This document shows, one piece after another, positions 52,326 through 60,869 of a DNA stretch of 64,000 nucleotides (position 1 is its first letter; each line of letters begins with the position of its first letter). The stretch comes from Rhodococcus rhodochrous (GTDB lineage: Bacteria; Actinomycetota; Actinomycetes; Mycobacteriales; Mycobacteriaceae): the NCBI RefSeq assembly GCF_014854695.1, contig NZ_CP027557.1:5395557-5459556 (forward strand). The letters are read 5' to 3'. The translations under genes and the position numbers were made by a program. The notes beneath the pieces are model-generated. The model did not search any database, was not told where the DNA came from, and was given only the letters and a program-made list of their open reading frames with translations.

Positions 52326-53525
52326 ATGTCTTCGCCGCGACCCACCGTGTTCGAACCGGCCCGACTCGGGCCGCTCACCCTCCGCAACCGCATCGTCAAG
52401 GCGGCGACCTTCGAAGGCGTCATGCCAAGGGGAGCCGTCAGCGACGAACTCGTCGAATTCCACGCCGAGGTCGCCCGCGGCGGCACCGCCCTCACCACCG
52501 TCGCATACTGCTCGGTCTCACACGACGGCCGCGTCCACCGCGACACCCTCGTGCTCGACGCCGACTCCGTCCCCGGCCTGACCCGGCTCACCGACGCCGT
52601 GCACGCCGCCGGTGGTCTGGCATCCGCGCAGATCGGCCACGCCGGACTCGTCGCCAACCAGATCTCCAACAAGATGAAGACGCTCGCGCCGTCCACTCGC
52701 ATCAGCGCCCCCGCCATGGGGCTCGTCCGCGGCGCGACACTCGAGCAGCTCGATCGGGTGGTCGAGGACTACGCACGCGCCGCGCGCTTCGCCGTCGAAG
52801 CCGGATTCGACGCCGTCGAGGTCCACCTCGGGCACAACTATCTGCTCAGCTCCTTCATGAGCCCGAATCTCAACAAGCGCTCCGACAAGTACGGCGGCAG
52901 CATCGCCAACCGCACCGCCTTCCCGCGTCGCGTGCTCGAGGCCGTCCGCACGGCAGTGGGGGAGGGGGTGGCCGTCATCGCGAAGTTCAACATGACCGAC
53001 GGCGTGCCCCAAGGTCTGTGGCTCGACGAGTCGCTACCCATGGCCAAGCTCATCGAGTCCGACGGCACCATCCATGCCATGCAGCTCACCGGCGGGAGCT
53101 CGCTGCTGAACGGGATGTACTTCTTCCGCGGCGATGTGCCGATGAAGGAGTTCCAGGCGTCGCAGCCGAAGGTCGTCGGCTGGGGACTGAAGGTCTACGG
53201 GCCGAAGATCTTCCCGAAGCTCCCGTTCGAGGAGGCCTTCTTCCTGCCCATGGCACGGCAGTTCCGGGAGGAACTGAAGATCCCGCTGATCCTGCTCGGC
53301 GGCATCAACCGGCTCGACACCATCGAGACGGCGCTCGACGAAGGCTTCGAGTTCGTCGCCATGGGTCGCGCGCTGCTGCGTGATCCGTATCTCGTGCGCA
53401 AGTTCGAGGAGAAGACCGCACACGAAGGTCTGTGCATCCACTGCAACAAGTGCATGCCGACCATCTACACGGGCACGCGTTGTGTGATCCGCGAGACGCT
53501 GCGGGATGTGCCCGGCGCGGTCTGA
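52326..53525 (+). CDS. NADH:flavin oxidoreductase, old yellow enzyme family
   Basis: A 399-residue OYE TIM barrel binding [52 protein letters not shown] with the catalytic HxxN-type residues, and [32 protein letters not shown]. The C-terminal [17 protein letters not shown] resembles the Fe-S cysteine motif of 2,4-dienoyl-CoA reductases, but the FAD domain that follows in those enzymes is missing. It reduces activated C=C bonds, perhaps detoxifying. TATAGT at 52279-52284 is a possible -10 box. The TetR gene is divergent. Confidence 0.85.
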   Translation: MSSPRPTVFEPARLGPLTLRNRIVKAATFEGVMPRGAVSDELVEFHAEVARGGTALTTVAYCSVSHDGRVHRDTLVLDADSVPGLTRLTDAVHAAGGLASAQIGHAGLVANQISNKMKTLAPSTRISAPAMGLVRGATLEQLDRVVEDYARAARFAVEAGFDAVEVHLGHNYLLSSFMSPNLNKRSDKYGGSIANRTAFPRRVLEAVRTAVGEGVAVIAKFNMTDGVPQGLWLDESLPMAKLIESDGTIHAMQLTGGSSLLNGMYFFRGDVPMKEFQASQPKVVGWGLKVYGPKIFPKLPFEEAFFLPMARQFREELKIPLILLGGINRLDTIETALDEGFEFVAMGRALLRDPYLVRKFEEKTAHEGLCIHCNKCMPTIYTGTRCVIRETLRDVPGAV

Positions 53526-53612
53526 GACCCTTCCGGTTCGCATCGGGGACGGGCCGGCCGGGCGACCGACCGGTCCGTACAGGGCGTCTGTGGCGGGACG
53601 CACGGCGGGAGG

Positions 53613-53638
53613 GGAACAACACCGTTTACCCTGGTGTT
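53613..53638 (+). promoter_or_regulatory. SigH/SigR-type promoter of trxB
   Basis: GGAAC (53613-53617), then 18 bp, then GTT (53636-53638) matches the GGGAAY-N18-GTT consensus of the thiol-oxidative-stress ECF factors SigH (Mycobacterium) and SigR (Streptomyces). It is 88 bp upstream of trxB, a known regulon member in both groups. Confidence 0.75.
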
Positions 53639-53725
53639 GACAGTATCTGTAGGCTGCCGTCCGGTTTCGGCCGGATCGCCCGCAGTCCTCGCGCCCCCGA
53701 TCACCCAACCGGAAGGCTCCGCCGC

Positions 53726-54691
53726 ATGACGACCTCGCCCACGATTCACGACCTCATCATCGTCGGTTCGGGACCGGCCGGATACACCGCCGCGATCTAC
53801 GCGGCCCGCGCCGAACTCACACCGCTCGTCTTCGAGGGAACGCAGTTCGGTGGCGAGCTCATGACCACCACCGAGGTCGAGAACTTCCCGGGGTTCAAGG
53901 ACGGGATCATGGGCCCGGAGCTCATGGATCAGATGCGCGAGCAGGCACTGCGTTTCGGCGCCGATCTGCGCACCGAGGATGTCGACGAGATGGACCTCAC
54001 GGGCGCGGTCAAGACGGTCGTCGCCAACGGCGAGACCTACCGCAGCCACGCCGTCATCCTCGCGATGGGCGCCGAGCCGCGTTACCTCGGTGTGCCCGGT
54101 GAGTCGCAGCTTCTCGGCCGCGGCGTCTCCGCCTGCGCGACCTGCGACGGCTTCTTCTTCCGCGACCAGGACATCGCCGTCGTCGGCGGTGGCGACTCCG
54201 CGATGGAGGAAGCGACCTTCCTGACGCGCTTCGCGCGCAGCGTCACCCTCATCCACCGCCGCGAGGAGTTCCGCGCCTCGAAGATCATGCTCGAGCGCGC
54301 CCGTGCCAACGAGAAGATCCGCTTCGTCACCAACGCGAAGGTCGCCGAGGTGCAGGGCGAGAACAGCGTCACCAACCTCGTCCTCGAGGACACCGTCACC
54401 GGCGAGCGCAGCGACCTTCCGGTCACCGGCCTGTTCGTCGCCGTCGGCCACGACCCCCGCAGCTCGCTCGTCAAGGGTCAGGTCGACCTCGACGACGAGG
54501 GTTACGTGAAGGTCTCGGCGCCGTCCACCGCGACCTCCGTGCCGGGTGTCTTCGCCGCGGGCGACCTCGTCGACCACACCTACCGCCAGGCGATCACCGC
54601 CGCCGGCACCGGATGCTCGGCGTCCATCGACGCGGAGCGGTGGCTCGTCGCGAACCGCGAGGTCGAGGCGCCCACGCTCGCCGAGGCCTGA
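53726..54691 (+). CDS. trxB: Thioredoxin reductase
   Basis: A 321-residue NADPH-dependent flavoenzyme that reduces thioredoxin. FAD motif [18 protein letters not shown], redox-active CATC in [16 protein letters not shown] motif [10 protein letters not shown], and the late FAD block [17 protein letters not shown]. It is the first gene of trxB-trxA with 46 bp between them, and a SigH/SigR-type promoter precedes it. It corresponds to Rv3913. Confidence 0.96.
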   Translation: MTTSPTIHDLIIVGSGPAGYTAAIYAARAELTPLVFEGTQFGGELMTTTEVENFPGFKDGIMGPELMDQMREQALRFGADLRTEDVDEMDLTGAVKTVVANGETYRSHAVILAMGAEPRYLGVPGESQLLGRGVSACATCDGFFFRDQDIAVVGGGDSAMEEATFLTRFARSVTLIHRREEFRASKIMLERARANEKIRFVTNAKVAEVQGENSVTNLVLEDTVTGERSDLPVTGLFVAVGHDPRSSLVKGQVDLDDEGYVKVSAPSTATSVPGVFAAGDLVDHTYRQAITAAGTGCSASIDAERWLVANREVEAPTLAEA

Positions 54692-54737
54692 TCCACCACC
54701 CCGTTCCACATTCCATCCCGAGATTCAGGAGACATCC

Positions 54738-55067
54738 GTGGCCGACAAGAACACCGTCACCATCACCGACTCGTCGTTCGTCGAGGACGTACTGCAATCC
54801 GAGAAGCCCGTCCTCGTCGACTTCTGGGCCACCTGGTGCGGTCCGTGCAAGATGGTGGCTCCGGTTCTCGAGGAGATCGCGGCCGAGCACGGCGACAAGC
54901 TGACCGTCGCCAAGCTCGACATCGACGCCAATCCGTCGGCCGCACGCGACTACCAGGTCATGTCGATTCCCACGATGATCCTCTTCTCCGGTGGCAAGCC
55001 GACGAAGACGATCGTGGGGGCCAAGGGCAAGGCGGCGTTGCTTCGGGATCTCGCGGACGTCCTGTAG
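54738..55067 (+). CDS. trxA: Thioredoxin
   Basis: A 109-residue thioredoxin with the active site WATWCGPCKM and the cis-Pro in MSIPTMILF. AGGAGA stands 6 nt before the GTG start at 54738. It is reduced by TrxB and serves ribonucleotide reductase, peroxiredoxins and protein thiols. It corresponds to Rv3914 (trxC). A strong hairpin follows. Confidence 0.95.
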   Translation: MADKNTVTITDSSFVEDVLQSEKPVLVDFWATWCGPCKMVAPVLEEIAAEHGDKLTVAKLDIDANPSAARDYQVMSIPTMILFSGGKPTKTIVGAKGKAALLRDLADVL

Positions 55068-55090
55068 TACCGTCCCAGGATCAACCTCTC

Positions 55091-55126
55091 GGATGTGCCC
55101 GTGAGCCCGTATTCACGGGCACATCC
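55091..55126 (+). terminator. Terminator of trxB-trxA
   Basis: A perfect 14-bp stem (GGATGTGCCCGTGA and complement) with an 8-base loop starts 23 bp after the trxA stop. Only a short T-rich tail follows. Confidence 0.75.
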
Positions 55127-55202
55127 TTCATCCAACCCCCGTTCGATGCTGCCCAGCCCTCACGCCGGGCACCGATCCGGTCAGCACGGAAAGGCCCGAT
55201 AC

Positions 55203-56381
55203 ATGCGCCCTCTTCGTCACGGCGACCACGGTCCGGCGGTCGCCGAGATCCGGAGCACCTTGGCCGGCCTGGGCTTCCTGCACAACGAGCCCGAGGAGTC
55301 GGGCGACTGGATGGGATCGGACGTCCCCTTCGATCGTGAACTCGACGGAGCCGTGCGCGCCTTCCAGCAGCAGCGCGGTCTGCTCGTCGACGGGATCGTA
55401 GGCCCCGCGACCTACCGTTCCCTGAAGGAAGCGTCGTACAAGCTCGGTGCGCGCACCCTGATGTATCAGCTCTCCGCTCCGCTCTACGGCGACGACGTCG
55501 CGGCCCTGCAGACCCGTCTGCAGGATCTCGGCTTCTACGTCGACCGCGTGGACGGCTACTTCGGTCCGAAGACCCACGAGGGTCTGTGCTCCTTCCAGCG
55601 CGAGATCGGACTCGCCTCCGACGGCATCTGCGGTGCCGAGACACTGCGCTCGCTCGAACTGCTCGGCACGCGTGTGTCGGGCGGGTCGCCCCACGCGATC
55701 TCCGAGGAGGAGATCGTGCGCCGCTCCGGTCCGCAGCTCAGCGGCAAGCGCATCGTCATCGACCCGGGTCTCGGCGGCAACACCCACGGCATCATCGTGC
55801 CGAGCCCCCACGGCCCGATCTCCGAGGCCGACATCCTGTGGGATCTCGCGCGCCGGCTCGAGGGCCGGATGGCGGCGACGGGCATGGAGACCTTCCTGTC
55901 GCGGCCGTACCACGTGAATCCGACCGACGTCGAACGCGCGGGTACGTCCAACGCGTTCGGTGCCGACCTCATGATCTCGCTGCGGTGCGACGCGAGCCGC
56001 AGCCCCGCCGCGAACGGCATCGCGAGCTTCCACTACGGCAACTCGCACGGCTCCGAGTCGATGATCGGTCAAGTGCTCTCCGGCTACATCCAGCGCGAGA
56101 TCGTCGCCCGCACGAACCTGCAGGACTGCCGTAGCCACGGCCGCACCTGGGACCTGCTGCGCCTGACGAACATGCCCACGGTGCAGATCGATCTCGGTTA
56201 CCTCACCAACGAGCAGGACGCCGCGCTGCTCGCCGATCCGCGCAGCCGCGACATCATCGCCGAGGCGATCCTCATCGCGGTGAAGCGGCTGTACCTGCTC
56301 GGCCAGGACGACCAGCCGACCGGCACGTACACCTTCGCCGAGTTGCTCGCCGAGGAGCTGTCCATCTCCGACAGCCGCTAA
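55203..56381 (+). CDS. cwlM: CwlM-like regulator: amidase_3 fold with lost zinc ligands
   Basis: A 392-residue protein with two peptidoglycan-binding repeats (about residues 8-75 and 92-155), then an N-acetylmuramoyl-L-alanine amidase_3 fold. The usual zinc His in IDPGHGG is Leu190 (IDPGLGG), the second His is Arg261 (SLRCD) and the catalytic Glu is Asp330; only Glu208 remains, so hydrolysis is unlikely. There is no signal peptide. The C-terminus PTGTYTFAELL holds Thr373/375/377, near the PknB site of mycobacterial CwlM, which activates MurA when phosphorylated. Synteny with Rv3915 supports this role. Confidence 0.9.
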   Translation: MRPLRHGDHGPAVAEIRSTLAGLGFLHNEPEESGDWMGSDVPFDRELDGAVRAFQQQRGLLVDGIVGPATYRSLKEASYKLGARTLMYQLSAPLYGDDVAALQTRLQDLGFYVDRVDGYFGPKTHEGLCSFQREIGLASDGICGAETLRSLELLGTRVSGGSPHAISEEEIVRRSGPQLSGKRIVIDPGLGGNTHGIIVPSPHGPISEADILWDLARRLEGRMAATGMETFLSRPYHVNPTDVERAGTSNAFGADLMISLRCDASRSPAANGIASFHYGNSHGSESMIGQVLSGYIQREIVARTNLQDCRSHGRTWDLLRLTNMPTVQIDLGYLTNEQDAALLADPRSRDIIAEAILIAVKRLYLLGQDDQPTGTYTFAELLAEELSISDSR

Positions 56382-56397
56382 CCGGCCCGTAGACGAG

Positions 56398-56438
56398 AAA
56401 AGGACCGCCCCCGCAGAGTCTGCGGGGGCGGTCCTTTT
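56398..56438. terminator. Intrinsic terminator after cwlM
   Basis: An 18-bp perfect stem (AAAAGGACCGCCCCCGCA and complement) with a 5-base loop and a T-run. It serves cwlM and, from the other side, the convergent GNAT gene. Confidence 0.9.
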
Positions 56439-56465
56439 TCGTCGGTGTCCGGTGGACGTATCGGT

Positions 56466-57173
56466 TCAGTGAGCGCCGACGGCCGAACCCGCGGTCAGGT
56501 CCGCGACGGTGAGAGAGGACTCCTCGAGAAGCCGGTCGAGTGCGGCCTCCACGGCGAGTTTCCACTCGTGGTCGCGGTCGAGCTCGAGACGCAGGCGCGG
56601 GTACCGGTAGTGCGGTGCGACGACCTCGAAACCCATGTCCTCGAGGAAGTCGGCGTCGATCATGCACTCCGTGTCGGAGCATCCGAGTGCGGCCGTCGCG
56701 TGCGGCACATCGCTCACCTCCGACTCGGCGGTGCGCCGAATCCCGAAGGCCTCGATGGCACGGACGTTGCGGCGGACGAGGTCGGCGACGACACCGCGGA
56801 TGAGGTCCGCTCCGACGTCCAGATCGACCGCGTGGGGTTCCGTCCGCATGGACGTCAGCAGGATCGCGTCGGCGCTGACGGGTGCGGTGGGGAAGGCCAG
56901 CGCGCGGGGCACCATGCCCGGGGGAGCGTAGAGCGCGCACCCGGCGGCCTTGTCGCCGATCGTCGCGATCTGGCCGCACGACCCCCATTCGAGAAGGACC
57001 ATGGAGAGCCATGCTTCCTTCTCGAACTCGGGGTCGGCGAACTGCTGAACGTCGGGCGCCGCGGTGGGATCCAACTCCCAGAACACGCACCGTCGCGCAT
57101 GAGCAGGCAACTGCTCGATCCCACTCAGCGTGAGCGGTGATACTCGAGTCGACACGGGATAGCTCGCCTCCAC
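56466..57173 (-). CDS. GNAT-family acetyltransferase-like protein (Rv3916c-like)
   Basis: A 235-residue protein with a GNAT-like core; DKAAGCALYAPPG and ADLIRGVVADLVRRNVRAIEAFG stand for the central strand and acetyl-CoA-binding helix, and FLEDMGFEVVAPHYRYPRLRLEL is a typical C-terminal GNAT end. It lies between cwlM and parB as does Rv3916c. The GTG at 57173 has only a weak binding site; GTG 57155 is an alternative with GGAGG about 11 nt upstream. Substrate unknown. Confidence 0.78.
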   Translation of the reverse strand: MEASYPVSTRVSPLTLSGIEQLPAHARRCVFWELDPTAAPDVQQFADPEFEKEAWLSMVLLEWGSCGQIATIGDKAAGCALYAPPGMVPRALAFPTAPVSADAILLTSMRTEPHAVDLDVGADLIRGVVADLVRRNVRAIEAFGIRRTAESEVSDVPHATAALGCSDTECMIDADFLEDMGFEVVAPHYRYPRLRLELDRDHEWKLAVEAALDRLLEESSLTVADLTAGSAVGAH

Positions 57174-57213
57174 GTCTTTCGTCTACAGACTGTTGTCCTG
57201 CTCCGACGAGGAG

Positions 57214-58476
57214 TCAAGAAAGGTCCGTCTGAGACTCCATCATCTTCACGATGCGTTCGAGATCGTCGACCGAACCGAACTCCACCACGATCTTGCCCTT
57301 GCGCTTGCCGAGGCTCACGGTCACGCGCGTGTCGAAGGAGTTCGACAGGCGCTCCGCGACGTCCTGCAGCCCGGGCATCTGGATGGGCTTCCGACGCTTC
57401 TGCTGCGGAGCGTCGGGCGTGTCGTTGCGGTTGGCGAGCACGACGGCTTCTTCCGTCGCCCGCACGGACAGGCCCTCGGCGACGATGCGTGCGGCGAGTG
57501 CCTCCTGAGCGTCGGCACCGGCCTCGAGCGCCAACAGGGCACGCGCGTGCCCGGCCGACAGCACTCCGGCCGCCACGCGTCGTTGCACCGCGACCGGCAA
57601 CTTGAGCAGCCGGATCATGTTCGTGATGACCGGCCGCGACCGTCCGAGCCGACTCGCGAGTTCCTCGTGGGTGACCTCGAACTCTTCGAGCAACTGCTGA
57701 TAGGCCGCTGCCTCTTCGAGGGGGTTGAGCTGCACCCGGTGGATGTTCTCGAGCAGCGCGTCGCGCAGCAGCGATTCGTCCTCGGTGTCGCGAACGATCG
57801 CGGGGATCGTGTCGAGGCCCGCCTCCTGGACGGCACGCCAGCGACGCTCACCCATCACGAGCTGGAAGCGGTCGCCGTCGAGACGGCGGACCACGACCGG
57901 CTGCATGAGCCCGAACTCGCGGACGGAGTGGACGAGCTCGGCGAGCGCTTCCTCGTCGAAGACCTGACGCGGCTGCTTCGGGTTGGGCTCGATCCGGCCG
58001 ATCGGGATCTCGAGGTACACCGCTCCGGTGGGGGAGGGGAGGGGTTCGCTCTCGGGCGTCGATCCGGACGCCCGTGCCGCTTCGTCTTCGACAGGCTCCG
58101 CCGGGGACGCGGGCGTCGGCGTCCGGCCGTCGCCGATGATGAGGTCGGCGGCTGCCGTGCCCAGACCGGAGGACGGGAGGTTCAGGACCGACGAGCCCGG
58201 GCGACGCGACGTGGCCGACTTGGACTGCCCGCCCGAAGCCGGCTTCGACGGTGCACCCGCGGCCGGTGCGGACTTGGCCGGCGCAGGAGCGGCCGGAGCC
58301 GCGGACTTCGTAGGAGCGGTGGCCGTGGGAGCGGTAGCTGTGGGAGCGGTAGCTGTGGGAGCGGTGGCCGTGGAACTCGGGGCGGTCGCAGGCTTCTGCT
58401 CTGCGTCCACCGGAGGGCCGGTGGGGATGAGTGCTGCCAGACCTCGACCGAGCCCGCCTTTACGTGTCGCGCTCAT
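57214..58476 (-). CDS. parB: Chromosome partitioning protein ParB
   Basis: A 420-residue ParB, longer than usual. It starts [12 protein letters not shown], the ParA-contact motif. Residues about 30-75 are a low-complexity Ala/Pro/Thr/Lys linker with TATAP repeats. The CTP-binding domain holds [21 protein letters not shown] and the GERR motif (VMGERRWRA). A helix-turn-helix that reads parS ([23 protein letters not shown]) and a C-terminal dimer domain complete it. It overlaps parA by 4 bp. It binds the parS sites near parA/rsmG to segregate the origin. Confidence 0.95.
   Translation of the reverse strand: MSATRKGGLGRGLAALIPTGPPVDAEQKPATAPSSTATAPTATAPTATAPTATAPTKSAAPAAPAPAKSAPAAGAPSKPASGGQSKSATSRRPGSSVLNLPSSGLGTAAADLIIGDGRTPTPASPAEPVEDEAARASGSTPESEPLPSPTGAVYLEIPIGRIEPNPKQPRQVFDEEALAELVHSVREFGLMQPVVVRRLDGDRFQLVMGERRWRAVQEAGLDTIPAIVRDTEDESLLRDALLENIHRVQLNPLEEAAAYQQLLEEFEVTHEELASRLGRSRPVITNMIRLLKLPVAVQRRVAAGVLSAGHARALLALEAGADAQEALAARIVAEGLSVRATEEAVVLANRNDTPDAPQQKRRKPIQMPGLQDVAERLSNSFDTRVTVSLGKRKGKIVVEFGSVDDLERIVKMMESQTDLS
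58313..58372. repeat. Four 15-bp tandem repeats in parB
   Basis: Four units of GGAGCGGTRGCYGTG; the outer two are GGAGCGGTGGCCGTG and the inner two GGAGCGGTAGCTGTG. They encode the five-residue TATAP repeat in the ParB linker. Confidence 0.85.
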
Positions 58477-59444
58477 CCGTTCCCCTGATTCTCGTGTACC
58501 CCGCGTGCCGCCAACTCGCGCCCCGCGTCGAGGTAGCTCATCGCGCCGCGCGATCCAGGATCGTAGTCGAGAACCGTCATCCCGTAACCGGGAGCTTCGG
58601 AAACCTTCACGCTGCGGGGGATGACCGAACGCAGCACCGCGCTGCCGAAGTGCGCACGCACTTCTGCGGCGACCTGATCGGCCAGCTTGGTGCGACCGTC
58701 GTACATCGTCAGGAGGACGGTCGAGACATGCAGTTCGGGGTTGAGATGCGACTGGACGAGCTCGATGTTGCGCAGGAGTTGCCCGACACCTTCGAGTGCG
58801 TAGTACTCGCACTGGATGGGGATGAGGACTTCCTTCGCCGCGACGAGCGCGTTGACCGTGAGCAGACCGAGCGACGGCGGGCAGTCGATGATCACGTAGT
58901 CGAACTCGCGGTCGCCGAGCGCCTCCTTGGTGAGGGCGTTCCGGAGGCGGTTCTCGCGCGCGACCATCGAGACGAGTTCGATCTCGGCACCCGCGAGATC
59001 GATCGTGGCGGGGATGCAGAAGAGACGTTCATTGTGCGGGCTCTGCTGCACGGCCTCGGCGGCGTTGATCTCGCCGAGGAGGATCTCGTAGCTCGAGGGC
59101 ACACCGGAGTAGTGCGGCACACCCAGGGCGGTGCTCGCGTTGCCCTGCGGGTCGAGGTCGACCACGAGGACCGACAATCCCTGCACGGCGAGCGCGGAGG
59201 CGATGTTCACCGCCGTGGTGGTCTTACCGACCCCACCCTTCTGGTTGGCGATCGTGAAGACGCGGCGCTCGCGCGGCTTGGGCAGCGCGTTGGCGTCGCT
59301 CGGATGCAGAACCTGAGTGGCGCGATGAGCAGCCGCGCCGATCGGGGTGTCTACAGTGGAGAAACCGTCGAAGGGCACGGGGGAGAAGTCGTCCTCGACG
59401 CCTCCGGTTTCACGTGAAACAGCGGATTCAGATCCACCCGTCAT
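58473..59444 (-). CDS. parA: Chromosome partitioning ATPase ParA
   Basis: A 323-residue deviant-Walker ATPase. Walker A is [11 protein letters not shown], Walker A' lies in [15 protein letters not shown], and Walker B is [10 protein letters not shown]. An N-terminal extension of about 60 residues precedes the ATPase domain. AAGGAG lies about 8 nt upstream of the ATG. A parS core sits inside the gene at codons 9-13. It moves the ParB-parS complex to the pole; in actinobacteria it interacts with Wag31 (DivIVA). Confidence 0.95.
   Translation of the reverse strand: MTGGSESAVSRETGGVEDDFSPVPFDGFSTVDTPIGAAAHRATQVLHPSDANALPKPRERRVFTIANQKGGVGKTTTAVNIASALAVQGLSVLVVDLDPQGNASTALGVPHYSGVPSSYEILLGEINAAEAVQQSPHNERLFCIPATIDLAGAEIELVSMVARENRLRNALTKEALGDREFDYVIIDCPPSLGLLTVNALVAAKEVLIPIQCEYYALEGVGQLLRNIELVQSHLNPELHVSTVLLTMYDGRTKLADQVAAEVRAHFGSAVLRSVIPRSVKVSEAPGYGMTVLDYDPGSRGAMSYLDAGRELAARGVHENQGNG
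59407..59420. other. parS: parS site 1 (inside parA)
   Basis: GTTTCACGTGAAAC, the perfect 14-bp core of the parS consensus TGTTTCACGTGAAACA, within the 5' part of parA. ParB nucleates here. Confidence 0.88.
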
Positions 59445-59657
59445 AGAACACTCCTTACACGTAGATCCGCTCGGTTCGCACGCTACATCCTCGTCGCTTC
59501 CCGGTCGCGACTTCGAAGACCGGGTCGAGGCGCCGAAGGGAGAATGCGAGTCCCGGGCCCGGAGTTGTCCCCGGTCTCCCGACCACGCGCACGCATTCTC
59601 GGTTGGTTCAGTATCCCATCCGCATTCTAGGTTCCGTCGGCGACATGGCCGGGTGAC

Positions 59658-59671
59658 GTTTCACGTGAAAC
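59658..59671. other. parS: parS site 2
   Basis: GTTTCACGTGAAAC core, perfect, in the parA-rsmG intergenic region; outer bases are C and G rather than T and A. Confidence 0.88.
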
Positions 59672-59683
59672 GACGCGCGAAGT

Positions 59684-59699
59684 TGTTTCACGTGAAACA
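59684..59699. other. parS: parS site 3 (full 16-bp consensus)
   Basis: TGTTTCACGTGAAACA, a perfect match to the universal 16-bp parS, only 12 bp after site 2. Confidence 0.95.
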
Positions 59700-59720
59700 G
59701 GCACATGAGGGATCTCAGCG

Positions 59721-59734
59721 GTTTCACGTGAAAC
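59721..59734. other. parS: parS site 4
   Basis: GTTTCACGTGAAAC core followed by A, perfect over 15 of 16 consensus positions. Confidence 0.9.
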
Positions 59735-60004
59735 AATGCCGACCCGCAAGAGGTGCAGTCGAGGACAGCAACTGTTCAGACAGAAATGCTTTGCACCACA
59801 ACTGAATTCACATGTTGCAATGCCAATTGCATTGCGCAGGAAAGTAATTAGCGATATTCAAATACCATGACTCCTGAATCATCACAGTGACGAAACTCTC
59901 TGGGGTGATTGGGTCTGGTGTGACAACGCCCGAATCAACCGTTTCGAACCGGAAAAGTACTCGAGTAGATTCCTCAAGTCGAAAAAGATGTCTCGGAAAC
60001 GACA

Positions 60005-60049
60005 ACACCCTCCCGACCCGGCAGGGGAGGGGAGGGGAGGGGAGGGTGT
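60005..60049 (-). terminator. Hairpin with GGGGA repeat after rsmG
   Basis: ACACCCTCCC (60005-60014) and GGGAGGGTGT (60040-60049) form a 10-bp stem 30 bp beyond the rsmG stop. The right side consists of GGGGA repeated four times plus GGG (60024-60046), which could instead fold as a G-quadruplex on the plus strand. It probably terminates the rpmH-rsmG transcript. Confidence 0.6.
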
Positions 60050-60078
60050 CAGGGCGATCGTCGCGCCAGGCGATTCGG

Positions 60079-60759
60079 TCAGCGCTTCTTGCGACGCCGT
60101 GCCGGCCGCGGAATCCGCTCGGCCTTCACGACGATCGTGGGCGTCGGAAGGAGATCGCCTCCGCACTCGAGCACCTCGAGATTGCCGGCACCGAGGCGGG
60201 CGAGTTCGTCGTGATCGCGGTCGATTTCTTCTCGAGCGGACGTACCCTTCAACGCCAGCATCCGGCCTCCCTCGTGGACGAGGGGGAGCGACCACTTGGC
60301 GAGCTTGGCGAGAGGTGCGACGGCACGGGAGGTCACGACGTCTGCGCCGCCCGCCTCCTGCAGGACGCTCGGCTGCTCGGCACGGCCCCGGACCACGAGA
60401 ATGTTCTCGATCCCGTGGGATTCGACGAACTCCGCCAGATAGACGGTGCGGCGTAGTAGCGGCTCGACGAGCGTGACCTGGAGGTCGGGGCGGGCAAGTG
60501 CGAGAGGAATACCCGGCAGACCTGCGCCGCTGCCCACGTCGACGACCGTCTCACCCTCCTGGATGAGTTCGCCCACCACGGCGCAATTGAGAATGTGTCG
60601 CTCCCACAGGCGCGGCACCTCACGCGGTCCGATGAGCCCCCGCTCGACACCTGCCGTCGACAACGAATGGTGGTACCGCTCGGCAAGTTCGGTCCGATCC
60701 CCGAATACCCGCTGCGCGACCGCCGACAGTTCCGCCTCGTGCTGTTCCACGTGAAACAT
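60079..60759 (-). CDS. rsmG: 16S rRNA (guanine-527-N7)-methyltransferase RsmG
   Basis: A 226-residue methyltransferase with motif [30 protein letters not shown], and [15 protein letters not shown]. It methylates G527 of 16S rRNA; loss gives low-level streptomycin resistance. ATG 60759 was chosen (first residues MFHVEQ) because it is the conserved start and is preceded by a GGAAAGG site; these codons are a parS site. The C-terminus ends in a basic RRRKKR tail. It corresponds to Rv3919c (gid). Confidence 0.94.
   Translation of the reverse strand: MFHVEQHEAELSAVAQRVFGDRTELAERYHHSLSTAGVERGLIGPREVPRLWERHILNCAVVGELIQEGETVVDVGSGAGLPGIPLALARPDLQVTLVEPLLRRTVYLAEFVESHGIENILVVRGRAEQPSVLQEAGGADVVTSRAVAPLAKLAKWSLPLVHEGGRMLALKGTSAREEIDRDHDELARLGAGNLEVLECGGDLLPTPTIVVKAERIPRPARRRKKR
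60743..60758. other. parS: parS-like site 5, overlapping the rsmG start
   Basis: TGTTCCACGTGAAACA matches the parS consensus at 15 of 16 positions. On the minus strand it encodes the first residues of RsmG. Confidence 0.75.
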
Positions 60760-60869
60760 CCTTTCCTGTCGGCTCACCCGAAACAACATCGGGACCCACA
60801 GCATCAGTTACGAAAAGGCGAAGAGGGACCCTGACGACGCAGAGTCCCTCTTCGGTCGGCACGGCCGAC

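Larger units (their letters stand above)
59445..60078. other. Non-coding region between parA and rsmG
   Basis: About 630 bp without a convincing gene. It holds the parA ribosome-binding site and promoter region, three parS sites (59658, 59684, 59721), an AT-rich stretch at about 59775-60000 that contrasts sharply with the rest, a 7-bp inverted repeat (GCAATGC-N5-GCATTGC at 59817-59835), and at its right end a GGGGA-repeat hairpin after rsmG. The open frames here (longest 152 codons) lack binding sites and recognisable domains. Confidence 0.75.

Noticed and set aside
59347..59805. 152-codon open frame across the parS cluster, plus strand
   Set aside because: Overlaps the parA 5' end in antisense and consists largely of parS-encoded FHVK-type repeats; no binding site.
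59808..60008. 66-codon open frame in the AT-rich parA-rsmG spacer, minus strand
   Set aside because: No ribosome-binding site, no recognisable domain, and it lies beyond the rsmG terminator hairpin; low GC makes it look different but does not support coding.
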